Source: Pseudomonas sp. R5(2019)
GTDB taxonomy: Bacteria; Pseudomonadota; Gammaproteobacteria; Pseudomonadales; Pseudomonadaceae
Assembly: GCF_009905435.1 (NCBI RefSeq)
Contig: NZ_JAAAMT010000025.1
Location: 1 to 64,000, forward strand
Length of the DNA stretch: 64,000 nt
Reading direction: 5' to 3'
Below are positions 9,310 to 17,454 of the stretch, one piece after another; position 1 is the first letter of the stretch, and every line of letters starts with the position of its first letter. Position numbers and translations under genes: made by a program. The notes under the pieces are model-generated. The model was not told the DNA's origin and did no database searches. It saw nothing but the letters and a program-made list of their open reading frames with translations.

Positions 9310-10629
9310 TCAGTTCCCGCTCTGCGAACCGAACGCCTTGTTCAGCGCGCTGTAGTCCAGTGCCTTTTCCATCTTGGCCAACGTCAATGTGGCCACAGCG
9401 TTACCGATAATGTTGGTCACCGTACGCATGGCATCCATGAAACGGTCGATACCGAGCAAAAGCACAATGCCGGCCAGAGGTACTTCCGGGAACATCTGCA
9501 GGGTGGCTGCCAGCGTCACGAATCCGGCACCGGCTACACCAGCGATCCCTTTGGAGGTGACCATGAAGATCAGGATCATGCTCAGCTCTTGAGTCAGGGT
9601 CAGTGGAACATTGCAGGCTTGGGCGACGAACATGATCGCCATCACGAAGTACATGGACGAACCGTCCAGGTTGAATGAGAACCCCGCCGGTATCACGAAG
9701 CCTGCCACGTGTTTTTTAACACCGGCATCAACCAGCTTCTTCATGATATTCGGGAGTACGGCCTCGGAAGAGGCGGTACCGAACGCCAGCAAGATCTCCA
9801 CTCGCAAGTATTTGATCAGCTGCCAAAGACTGACTCGCGTATACAGGCAAACGGCACCGAGCACGACGATGACAAACATGACGCAGCAGAGATAGAACAG
9901 CAGAAGGAACTTGGCCAATGGCACCATCGAGGACAGACCGTAGTTACCGATGGTGTAACCGATAGCACCGAACACTGCCAACGGCGCTAACTTCATGACC
10001 ATGCCGACCATACCGAATACCGCTTCGGAAACCTTGTCCATCAAGTCGACAACCATGGCGGCGCGCTCGCCCATTCGCAGCAGCGCCACACCGAACATGA
10101 CGGCCATCAACAGGATCGGCAACAAATTACCGTTGGTGAATGCCGACACGAAGGTGTCCGGAATGATCGATAGCAACCAGCTCACCGTGGTGCGGTGTTC
10201 TGCGGTGGAAACAAAGGATGAAATCGCACTGGCATTGAGCGAGTGGTAATCGATGTTCATGCCCGCGCCCGGAGTAAACACCTTCGATACGACCAGTCCC
10301 ACAATCATTGCCAGAGTGGTCAGCACTTCAAAGTAGATGATTGCACGAAGACCGAGCCTGCCAACGTTTGAACCCTTGCCGATGTTAGCAATGCCTTGAA
10401 CGATGGTCAGAAAGATAACCAGGCCGACCAGCGCCTTGATCATCTTCATGAACGCCGCCGAGAGTGGGCTGAGCTGGCTGGCGATCTCGGGATATATCAC
10501 GCCAATCAAACCGCCAGCCACAAGGGCCAGCAGCATTTGGAATGCCATGTTGCGATACAGCGGCAACTTTCTGCGCGCAGGGGTTTGTGCGGGATTGCGC
10601 AGGCGATCAGCGTCGTGCGTCGTTATCAT
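9310..10629 (-). CDS. DctA-like dicarboxylate/amino acid:cation symporter
   Basis: 439 residues with about eight hydrophobic segments and two re-entrant hairpins of the DAACS (SLC1-like) family. Hallmarks are FGTASSEAVLPNIMKKL (serine-rich loop HP1 region), SFNLDGSSMYFVMA (NxDG motif in helix 7), GIAGVAGAGFV (HP2) and RTVTNIIGNA in the last helix. The family imports C4-dicarboxylates or acidic amino acids with H+ or Na+. Length and sequence style match DctA, but the location in an unrelated catabolic cluster suggests another carboxylate as substrate. GGAG precedes the ATG. Inner-membrane location. Confidence 0.88.
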   Translation of the reverse strand: MITTHDADRLRNPAQTPARRKLPLYRNMAFQMLLALVAGGLIGVIYPEIASQLSPLSAAFMKMIKALVGLVIFLTIVQGIANIGKGSNVGRLGLRAIIYFEVLTTLAMIVGLVVSKVFTPGAGMNIDYHSLNASAISSFVSTAEHRTTVSWLLSIIPDTFVSAFTNGNLLPILLMAVMFGVALLRMGERAAMVVDLMDKVSEAVFGMVGMVMKLAPLAVFGAIGYTIGNYGLSSMVPLAKFLLLFYLCCVMFVIVVLGAVCLYTRVSLWQLIKYLRVEILLAFGTASSEAVLPNIMKKLVDAGVKKHVAGFVIPAGFSFNLDGSSMYFVMAIMFVAQACNVPLTLTQELSMILIFMVTSKGIAGVAGAGFVTLAATLQMFPEVPLAGIVLLLGIDRFMDAMRTVTNIIGNAVATLTLAKMEKALDYSALNKAFGSQSGN

Positions 10630-10740
10630 TTTGTACTCCTATTTGCCACTTAGAGAATGTCAGGGCAGTTGAGGATTGTTGTTTTTCGATCCGTTTTTAT
10701 TGGGCGCCGTCCATTCGTTTGTGGCGACTCAGGTGCACGT

Positions 10741-11535
10741 TCAAGAGGGCTGCGATAGTTCAATTGAGCGATCACGGGCGGCTTGCGCAGCCTTCTTCAC
10801 CAATTGGCGTAGTTTTTCTTCGGTTTCGAACTCGGCAATTGCAGCTGCTGTGGTGCCGTTCGGCGATGTCACTGTCTGACGAAGGGTAATGAAGTCCGCT
10901 TGCGGCTGGACTTGAAGTTCCGCCGCTCCGCGTGCGGTCTGGGCCGCGAGCTTACGGGCCAATTCAGCCGGCAAGCCCAGCGCGATACCTGCATCGGCAA
11001 GTGCCTCGCTGAAAAGATGGTAATAGGCGGGGCCACTACCACTGATGGCCGTGACCGCATCCAGTTGCGCTTCCCGCTCAAGCCAGACAGCGATACCCAC
11101 TGCCTCGAACAGGGTCTGCAGACTCTTGCGACGGGCCGGGTCTTCGAGCGTGGCGCTGAAAAGCCCGGTGCAGCCCTGGTTCACCATCACGGGGGTATTG
11201 GGCATGGCGCGGACAACCGCCGCGCGAAGACCGGCGGCGGCACTCAACTCGGCACAGGTAACACCGGCCATGATCGAAACAACGATGGCACCGTCCAGAG
11301 AGGGCTGTGGCAGAGCGACAATAGCCTCGCGTGCCAAGGCTGGCTTGACGGCCACAACAATCAGATCGAACGCCGAAGTCTCATCCAGTTCAGCAGCGCT
11401 TCCAAGCACCTCGGCTTTCACGCCCTGGGGACGTCCCGGGTCGACCGCTACAAGACGCTTTACCAAGCCGTTGGACAACCAGGCCTCTCCCAGCGCACTG
11501 CCCATTTTCCCGTAGCCCAGAAACAATACATTCAT
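10741..11535 (-). CDS. proC: Pyrroline-5-carboxylate reductase family
   Basis: 264 residues with the N-terminal NAD(P) Rossmann motif FLGYGKMGSAL, the MPNTPVMVNQG block and the C-terminal signature region around ITLRQTVTSPNGTTAAAI. The enzyme reduces 1-pyrroline-5-carboxylate to proline with NAD(P)H, in the cytoplasm. Its placement in a gene set regulated with an FAD amine oxidoreductase suggests this is not the housekeeping copy; it could reduce a related cyclic imine made by that oxidase (inference). GAGGTAGATG precedes the ATG. Confidence 0.85.
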   Translation of the reverse strand: MNVLFLGYGKMGSALGEAWLSNGLVKRLVAVDPGRPQGVKAEVLGSAAELDETSAFDLIVVAVKPALAREAIVALPQPSLDGAIVVSIMAGVTCAELSAAAGLRAAVVRAMPNTPVMVNQGCTGLFSATLEDPARRKSLQTLFEAVGIAVWLEREAQLDAVTAISGSGPAYYHLFSEALADAGIALGLPAELARKLAAQTARGAAELQVQPQADFITLRQTVTSPNGTTAAAIAEFETEEKLRQLVKKAAQAARDRSIELSQPS

Positions 11536-11620
11536 CTCATCTACCTCTTGTTGTTGGTCAGCCGATGGACATCAGGCTGGCATTACCGCCGGCCGCAGCC
11601 CGCGGTATTAAAAATAGGGA

Positions 11621-11636
11621 TTTGGTATACTTTTGA
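11621..11636. promoter_or_regulatory. Candidate GTATAC operator (site A)
   Basis: TTTGGTATACTTTTGA lies 53-68 bases before the FCD regulator gene and also faces the divergent proC promoter. The core TGGTATAC recurs in reverse at 14008-14015, and GTATAC recurs again at 14133. Short AT-flanked palindromes are typical operators of FCD-type GntR proteins. Confidence 0.5.
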
Positions 11637-11688
11637 GCTTGTGCGAAACAACCGCCTGAGCGCAGGCGACCTATCAGGATTTCAAGGT

Positions 11689-12354
11689 ATGCCACCTGCA
11701 AAAAAAACCGTGACCGCCGCCCAAAAGGCTTATGACGAAATCAAGCGGCGCATTACCGCCGGGGTTCTTGCGGAGGGGGCGCCTATCCGTCAGGACGAAA
11801 TCGCGCAGGCGATCGGCGTGTCGAAGATTCCGGTCCGAGAAGCGCTCTCGCGCCTGGAGTCCGAAGGATTGGTCATCCTGACCCCCAACTCCGGTGCAAC
11901 CGTCGCCACACTGACCATGGGGGACTACCTCGAAATGCTCGACATGCGTCTTGCCCTTGAATGTCGTGCCCTCGAGCTGGCGGTGCCGAACATGGCCTCT
12001 TCTGACATCAGCAAGGCCCGCCAGCTGCTTTCGGCTTATGATCAAGCGATGACGCAGGAAGACTGGAGCGACCTGAACATGAGCTTCCACGCCTGCCTTT
12101 ACGCTCCCGCCAATCGTCCGCGCCTGGTGGCGATGATCCGCTCCGTGCAAGACCACATGGGGCGCATGCTGCGCTTGAGGGTATCGGGCGTTGCGGGGCA
12201 CACACGATCTCATCAAGAACATATCCAGATCCTCGATGCCTGCGAGCAGGGAGACACCGCTCAGGCGGTCGCACTGCTGCGCAGGCACATTGAGCAAACT
12301 CAACGTGAAGTCCAGGGCTACTTCCGCCACTCGATTCGCGAAAGCGTTGCCTGA
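11689..12354 (+). CDS. GntR family regulator, FCD (FadR) subgroup
   Basis: 221 residues. The N-terminal winged helix (KAYDEIKRRITAGVL, then QDEIAQAIGVSKIPVREALSRLESEGLV) is the classical GntR reading head. The C-terminal all-helical FCD domain carries the metal/ligand residues D in MLDMRLALE and His in SFHACLY and RSHQEHIQILDA. AGGA at 11676-11679 supports the ATG at 11689; the frame is open further upstream but has no ribosome site. It is divergent from proC and convergent with the FAD oxidoreductase gene. Probably a repressor of this catabolic cluster; the inducer is unknown. Confidence 0.85.
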   Translation: MPPAKKTVTAAQKAYDEIKRRITAGVLAEGAPIRQDEIAQAIGVSKIPVREALSRLESEGLVILTPNSGATVATLTMGDYLEMLDMRLALECRALELAVPNMASSDISKARQLLSAYDQAMTQEDWSDLNMSFHACLYAPANRPRLVAMIRSVQDHMGRMLRLRVSGVAGHTRSHQEHIQILDACEQGDTAQAVALLRRHIEQTQREVQGYFRHSIRESVA

Positions 12355-12362
12355 CCCCTGGC

Positions 12363-13673
12363 TCATCCCAAGTAGTCCTGAAGCCGCTTGCAGACGGTCG
12401 CGGCCTTGACGCCAAGGCCACGAAACACATGGAACTTCACGGTGCCGATTGACGATACCGGCACTGGAAGCTCCGCCGCCGCCATCCCCAGGATCCGCTT
12501 GGCCAGCTGAATGCCCAATGAGGTCGAAACGGCAATGCCTCGGCCGTTGCAGCCCACCGAGATGTGCAGGTTTCGCTCAGGCTCATGCACGTGCGGCAAG
12601 TGATCCGTCGTCACGGCAAAATACCCGCTCCACTGGAAGTCCCACTCCAGTCGCCCAAGATGTCCGAATAATTCCTCACCGGCCTTGTGCAGGTAAGGCA
12701 CGATCGCCGAATGATCGAGGCCGGCCGTCGCACCGGAGCCTCCCATCACCAGGCGGCCATCTGGCGATAGACGGAATGAAGTGAGCAGTTGCCGCGTATC
12801 GGACGAGACATGTCCCTTGGGAAGAATCACCTTGCGCATCGCATCAGGCAGAGGGCGGGTGGCGACCTGTGCAGTACGCACTGGCACGAACGAAGTCCTT
12901 AGCTTGGGCACCAGGCGCTCCGCGTAGGCTCCCGTCGCGACCAGCACATGCTTGCCGGTCACTCGCGCCTGGCCGGTTTCGGCGATCCATTGATCGTCTT
13001 TACTGCGCAGACTTTCAACCTTGGACGGGGCGTAGATCTTCACGCCAAGATTGATCGCCACCTGAGCCAGGCCACGGGCATAGCTGAGCGGCTGCACAGA
13101 GCCGCCTCGCGGATCCAGCCAACCGAGGCTGTACTGGTTGGTCCCGAGCAGTATGTGCAGCTCATTCCCCTCGAGCATACGGGTGTGAATGCCGCGTTGA
13201 CGCCAAGCTTCACAGCGGGCCTTGACGGTGGCAAAACCGGTGCGAGTGAACGCCGGCTGAATCCATCCGCGATGATTGGCTGCACAGTCAATGCCATGGC
13301 GCTTGATGAGCTCCCACACTTGGGTGGGCGCCTCGCTGCCGAACTGCACCAGCTTTCTCCCCTGCTCGCCCGGATACAGCCGCTCGATGACTTCAGGGTC
13401 CTGCTTCAAACCCGCGATAACCTGCCCGTTATTGCGTCCAGAAGCCCCCCAACCAGGCTCGGCAGCATCGAGCACGACACAGGAGAGTCCGGCCTCGGCA
13501 AGGTGGATAGCAGCACTAAGGCCTGTATAGCCCGCGCCAACGATGATGACATCGGCCGTCTCGCTGCGCTCCAGCGGCTTCAGCGTTGGCCCGGCTATAG
13601 CCGTGGCAGACCAGAGGGACGATGGCATCCTCAGGGATTCACCCAGCAGCGATGCCTGGCGGCGACTACTCAT
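12363..13673 (-). CDS. FAD-dependent oxidoreductase (DAO family, PuuB-like)
   Basis: 436 residues with the dinucleotide-binding motif VIIVGAGYTGLSAAIHLAE near residue 42 and a C-terminal DAO closing motif (HISVGCNGRGIAVS). The pattern is that of gamma-glutamylputrescine oxidase (PuuB) and related amine or secondary-amino-acid oxidases that release an imine or aldehyde plus H2O2. It is followed in the cluster by proC, which could reduce a cyclic imine product. The tautomerase gene lies just upstream on the same strand (13747-13950), probably in one operon. Substrate not identifiable. Confidence 0.82.
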   Translation of the reverse strand: MSSRRQASLLGESLRMPSSLWSATAIAGPTLKPLERSETADVIIVGAGYTGLSAAIHLAEAGLSCVVLDAAEPGWGASGRNNGQVIAGLKQDPEVIERLYPGEQGRKLVQFGSEAPTQVWELIKRHGIDCAANHRGWIQPAFTRTGFATVKARCEAWRQRGIHTRMLEGNELHILLGTNQYSLGWLDPRGGSVQPLSYARGLAQVAINLGVKIYAPSKVESLRSKDDQWIAETGQARVTGKHVLVATGAYAERLVPKLRTSFVPVRTAQVATRPLPDAMRKVILPKGHVSSDTRQLLTSFRLSPDGRLVMGGSGATAGLDHSAIVPYLHKAGEELFGHLGRLEWDFQWSGYFAVTTDHLPHVHEPERNLHISVGCNGRGIAVSTSLGIQLAKRILGMAAAELPVPVSSIGTVKFHVFRGLGVKAATVCKRLQDYLG

Positions 13674-13746
13674 GACTCAAACCTCAGCAAATCGAGGCTC
13701 CGCGAGCCCCGGCGCAATCCGAAAAAGTTGTGACGATTGCAACGCG

Positions 13747-13950
13747 TTACTGGTGCTGCCCAGTGGGGGGTTGCCCAAAAAATTTCCCTGCGCGAGCCCA
13801 GTCATGGGAGGGAATCTCGACGAACACTACGTCCACGCTCTCAACTGGACAGTGGAGCACCTCTGCAGTCAGTCGAGTAACCTGCTCAACGTAACTGATC
13901 TTCTGTTCATGACTGCGACCAGGGCTTAATTCGACGCGTACGGTAGGCAT
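13747..13950 (-). CDS. 4-oxalocrotonate tautomerase-like protein
   Basis: 67 residues beginning Met-Pro (MPTVRVELSPGRSHEQK), so after Met removal Pro1 is the catalytic base of the tautomerase superfamily. The length equals the classical 4-OT subunit, which works as a hexamer. The start at 13950 was chosen for this Pro and for the upstream GAGGAG; a longer frame to 13995 would bury the proline. It precedes the FAD oxidoreductase by 73 bases. Likely reaction: enol-keto isomerisation of a catabolic intermediate. Confidence 0.8.
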   Translation of the reverse strand: MPTVRVELSPGRSHEQKISYVEQVTRLTAEVLHCPVESVDVVFVEIPSHDWARAGKFFGQPPTGQHQ

Positions 13951-14002
13951 TACCAATCTCCTCGACCAGGGGTTACCAACAGCCACAATATCCAAATACT
14001 AG

Positions 14003-14018
14003 TTTTCGTATACCATTT
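14003..14018. promoter_or_regulatory. Candidate GTATAC operator (site B)
   Basis: The minus strand reads AAATGGTATACGAAAA here, about 55 bases before the tautomerase start, sharing TGGTATAC with site A. Confidence 0.45.
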
Positions 14019-14128
14019 TGATCGCACCTCAAGGACGCCACCTTAGCTCGGATCACGGGGTGGCTACCGATACGGACTCAGGGGTAGTCCCGAGGTTGCA
14101 CCATCATACTGAGTATTACAAAAACATC

Positions 14129-14144
14129 AATCGTATACTTTATG
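14129..14144. promoter_or_regulatory. Candidate GTATAC operator (site C)
   Basis: CAATCGTATACTTTAT lies between the tautomerase promoter and the 3' end of csiR. It shares the GTATAC core and AT flanks with sites A and B. Confidence 0.35.
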
Positions 14145-14206
14145 TGGCCGAGTGTGGCGTCTCAGATTTTATGCAGGCAGGTCGCCGTCTCAGCCCTGAA
14201 CAGGTA

Positions 14207-14905
14207 TCAGGCAAGCTTCGCCCACTCGTCGCGCTGCATCACCTCGACGATGATCGGCACGGGGGTCATCAGGTGGGTGCGCATCATGGTTGTCGCTCGA
14301 ACGGTATCGCGCGCAAGAATGGCTTCGACCAGCGCGGCATGTTCCTTGCGCTTGAGCTCCAGCGCTTCTTCAGAGAACACCGTTTGAGTCAGCCACAGAT
14401 GGCGGTAGCGCTCGGCCTGGTCGAACAGGTAAGTACGCGCCTGGAGTAAATGCTTGGAGCCGCAGCCGAGCGCAATGGCACTGTGGAAAGCCTTGTGCCG
14501 CTCATCCCAGACGTCAAGCACCTTCTCGCGGGTTGTCACGTCCATCACCTTTGATAGCGTATGAGACTGCGCCAGGATCTGAGCCTCCCAGGCGTCGTCG
14601 CCACGCTCGATGGCCAGGCCCACAATCATCGCTTCAAGGTTGGCGCGAGCGTCATAGATGTCCTGCATTTCCTGCAAGGACATCGGAGCGACCCGGTAGC
14701 CTTTCTGACTGATGGCCACCACCAGGTGCTCTGCCACCAGTTGCGACAGTGCTTCGCGCAGCGGTCCGACGCCCAGGTCATAGCGCTCCTTGAGCCCGCT
14801 CATGAGGAGTTTTTCACCGGGCTTGAACACGCCACGGATGATGTCCCGCTTGAGCCGCTCATACCCACTGAATGCAGCGTTATGCCTGGGGGTGAGGCTA
14901 TCCAA
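14207..14905 (-). CDS. csiR: GntR/FCD regulator CsiR
   Basis: 232 residues: winged helix (GYERLKRDIIRGVFKPGEKLL, then YDLGVGPLREALSQLV) followed by an FCD ligand domain (YDARANLEAMIVGLAIE; DERHKAFHSAI; LKRKEHAALVEAI). The GVGPLREAL helix is typical of CsiR, the glutarate-responsive repressor of csiD. It lies divergent from csiD with a 194-bp shared promoter region, the expected place for a local repressor. Glutarate is therefore the likely inducer. Confidence 0.85.
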   Translation of the reverse strand: MDSLTPRHNAAFSGYERLKRDIIRGVFKPGEKLLMSGLKERYDLGVGPLREALSQLVAEHLVVAISQKGYRVAPMSLQEMQDIYDARANLEAMIVGLAIERGDDAWEAQILAQSHTLSKVMDVTTREKVLDVWDERHKAFHSAIALGCGSKHLLQARTYLFDQAERYRHLWLTQTVFSEEALELKRKEHAALVEAILARDTVRATTMMRTHLMTPVPIIVEVMQRDEWAKLA

Positions 14906-14965
14906 GGTGCTGCTCCTAAACTCGCCAAAGCCTAATCATACCCAAACATCTATCAGACGAAAAAC

Positions 14966-14995
14966 TTTAGACCAAACGGTGTTTTGTCGCCTAAA
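14966..14995. promoter_or_regulatory. Imperfect dyad in the csiR-csiD promoter
   Basis: TTTAG at 14966 and CTAAA at 14991 flank AAAC and GTTT half-arms, giving an imperfect dyad in the middle of the divergent promoter. It is a candidate CsiR operator. Confidence 0.35.
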
Positions 14996-15099
14996 TATAA
15001 AAATGTAGACATTTTAATTTTATGGCGATATTTTGCCCCGTGCCTCCAGACCTCTGCTGGAAGGCGTTAATCACTACCTTCTGCCCAGGAATCGCCGCC

Positions 15100-16077
15100 A
15101 TGAACGCCTTTACTCAGATTCAGGACCTTGTGATGCCGCTGCCATCGCAGAGCAAGGGCTTCACCCTCACCCCCTCCAGCCAGTCGCCGCGCCTGCTGGA
15201 ACTGAAATTCGCCAGGGAAACCGTCGATGCGTTCGTCAAGGCGGTGGCCCAATGGCCGGTCCAGGCACTGGAGTACAAGTCGTTCCTGCGTTTTCGCGTT
15301 GGCCAGATCCTCGATGAACTGTGCGAAGGCACCCTGCGCCCGATCCTGGTCAACACCATCCTGGACCGCGCCACCGGCGGCCTGCTGATTACCCCTGAAG
15401 GTCTGGACGACGTGTCCCAGGCCGATGACATGGTCAAGTTCTCCTCGGCCGTGGCGCACCTGATCGGTCGTTCCAACTTCGACGCCATGAGCGGCCAGTT
15501 CTACGCCCGCTTCGTGGTGGTCAACACCGACAACTCCGACAGCTACCTGCGCCAGCCACACCGGGTCATGGAACTGCACAACGACGGCACCTTCGTCCAG
15601 GAACGCACCGACTACGTGCTGATGATGAAGATCGACGAGCAGAACATGGAAGGCGGCAACACCCTGCTGCTGCACCTGGACGACTGGGAAGACCTGCACC
15701 AGTACTACACTCACCCGCTGGCCCGTCGTGAAATGCGCTTCACCGCACCACCAAGCAAAAACGTGCGTGAAGACGTATTCCACGCGGTGTTCGACAACGA
15801 CGCCGAAGGCCGCCCGACCATGCGCTACATCGACCAGTTCGTGCAGCCCAAGGACTTCGAGGAAGGCATCTGGCTGAACTCGATGAGCGAATCCCTGGAA
15901 GGCAGCGAGAACAAGGTATCGGTACCGGTACCGGTCGGCAGCTTCGTGCTGGTCAACAACATGTTCTGGCTGCACGGCCGTGACCGCTTCACCGCCCACG
16001 AGGGCCTGCGTCGCGAGCTGATGCGCCAGCGCGGCTACATCAGCTTCCAGAAAACCCTGTACCAGCGCGGCCAGTAA
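15100..16077 (+). CDS. csiD: Glutarate 2-hydroxylase CsiD/GlaH
   Basis: 325 residues, the same length as the E. coli enzyme. It is a cytoplasmic Fe(II)/2-oxoglutarate dioxygenase that hydroxylates glutarate to L-2-hydroxyglutarate with release of succinate and CO2. The iron facial triad is visible as H160-x-D162 in MELHNDGTF and H292 in FWLHGRDRF, at the same positions as described for E. coli CsiD. The ATG at 15100 has CCAGGA upstream. First gene of the csiD-lhgO-gabD-gabT-gabP run; lysine-derived 5-aminovalerate feeds it through glutarate. Confidence 0.93.
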   Translation: MNAFTQIQDLVMPLPSQSKGFTLTPSSQSPRLLELKFARETVDAFVKAVAQWPVQALEYKSFLRFRVGQILDELCEGTLRPILVNTILDRATGGLLITPEGLDDVSQADDMVKFSSAVAHLIGRSNFDAMSGQFYARFVVVNTDNSDSYLRQPHRVMELHNDGTFVQERTDYVLMMKIDEQNMEGGNTLLLHLDDWEDLHQYYTHPLARREMRFTAPPSKNVREDVFHAVFDNDAEGRPTMRYIDQFVQPKDFEEGIWLNSMSESLEGSENKVSVPVPVGSFVLVNNMFWLHGRDRFTAHEGLRRELMRQRGYISFQKTLYQRGQ

Positions 16078-16101
16078 TGCTCGCCATGCACTGAAATGAC
16101 C

Positions 16102-16122
16102 AGGGCCACCGCGTGTGGCCCT
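16102..16122. other. Hairpin between csiD and lhgO
   Basis: AGGGCCAC and GTGGCCCT form an 8-bp stem with a 5-base loop. No T-run follows, so it is more likely an mRNA-stability or processing hairpin than a terminator. Confidence 0.45.
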
Positions 16123-16166
16123 CGTCGTTCCCAAATAAAAAACATCATTTCTGTGGGTGCAAGCTA

Positions 16167-17441
16167 ATGGCTGTGTACGACTTCATCATCATCGGTGGTG
16201 GCATTGTGGGCATGTCCACGGCCATGCAACTGACCCAGGTTTACCCGGACGCCAAAATCCTCCTGCTGGAAAAAGAGTCCGGCCCGGCCAGGCACCAGAC
16301 CGGCCACAACAGCGGCGTGATCCATGCCGGCGTCTACTACACCCCCGGCAGCCTGAAGGCGCGGTTCTGCCTGGAAGGCAACAAGGCCACCAAGGCCTTC
16401 TGCGACAAGCACAGCATCCGTTACGACGAGTGCGGCAAGCTGCTGGTCGCCACCAACGAACTGGAAATGCAGCGCATGAGCGCGCTGTGGGACCGCACCG
16501 AGGCCAATGGCATCAAGCGTGACTGGCTATCGGCCGCCGAATTGCGCGAGCGCGAGCCGAACATCGTTGGCCTGGGCGGTATCTTCGTGCCTTCAAGCGG
16601 CATCGTGAACTACGCCCAGGTCACCACGGCCATGGGCCGTGAATTCGAGGCCGCCGGTGGCGAGATCCGCTACAACAGCGAAGTGCTCGCCATCGACGAG
16701 CGCCCCGATGAAGTCGTGGTACGCACCGGCAACCAGGAGCACCACGGGCGCTTCCTGATCACCTGCTCGGGCCTGATGGCCGACCGCGTGGTGCGCATGC
16801 TCGGGATCCAGCCGAACTTCATCATCTGCCCGTTCCGCGGCGAGTACTACCTGCTGCCCAAGCAGCACAACCAGATCGTCAACCACCTGATCTACCCGAT
16901 CCCGGATCCGTCCATGCCGTTTTTGGGCGTGCACCTGACCCGCATGATCGACGGCACCGTCACCGTAGGCCCCAACGCGGTGCTGGCGATGAAGCGCGAA
17001 GGCTATCGCAAGACCGATATCTCGCTGTCGGACATGTTCGAAACCCTGACCACCCCGGGCATTCTCAAGGTACTGATGAAGAACCTGCGCCCGGGCCTGA
17101 TCGAGATGAAGAACTCGCTGTTCAAGGGCGGCTACCTCAAGCAGGTACAGAAGTACTGCCCGAGCATCAACAAGAGCGACCTCACCGCCTACCCGGCCGG
17201 TGTGCGCGCCCAGGCCGTGTCGCTGGACGGCAAGCTGATCGACGACTTCCTGTTCGTCAACACCGCCCGCAGCGTCAGCGTCTGCAACGCCCCGTCGCCT
17301 GCCGCCACCTCGGCCATCCCGATCGGTGCGCACATCGTCGACAAGGTCCGTGAGCAACTGGCCAAGTCCGGCGCCACTTTTGTGAAACCCGTCAACTCCG
17401 CTCGGCCCGCCCCTCTGGCGGCTTCCGTCGCAACTCGATAA
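16167..17441 (+). CDS. lhgO: L-2-hydroxyglutarate oxidase
   Basis: 424 residues. FAD-binding motif FIIIGGGIVGMSTAMQL at the N-terminus and the HQTGHNSGVIHAGVYY block are typical of LhgO (YgaF). The enzyme oxidises L-2-hydroxyglutarate to 2-oxoglutarate and passes electrons to the quinone pool at the membrane. It regenerates the 2-oxoglutarate used by CsiD, so the two genes form one cycle. The ATG at 16167 gives the expected N-terminus; the longer upstream frame has no family match. It is 13 bases upstream of gabD. Confidence 0.93.
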   Translation: MAVYDFIIIGGGIVGMSTAMQLTQVYPDAKILLLEKESGPARHQTGHNSGVIHAGVYYTPGSLKARFCLEGNKATKAFCDKHSIRYDECGKLLVATNELEMQRMSALWDRTEANGIKRDWLSAAELREREPNIVGLGGIFVPSSGIVNYAQVTTAMGREFEAAGGEIRYNSEVLAIDERPDEVVVRTGNQEHHGRFLITCSGLMADRVVRMLGIQPNFIICPFRGEYYLLPKQHNQIVNHLIYPIPDPSMPFLGVHLTRMIDGTVTVGPNAVLAMKREGYRKTDISLSDMFETLTTPGILKVLMKNLRPGLIEMKNSLFKGGYLKQVQKYCPSINKSDLTAYPAGVRAQAVSLDGKLIDDFLFVNTARSVSVCNAPSPAATSAIPIGAHIVDKVREQLAKSGATFVKPVNSARPAPLAASVATR

Positions 17442-17454
17442 GAAGGAATTTCGC

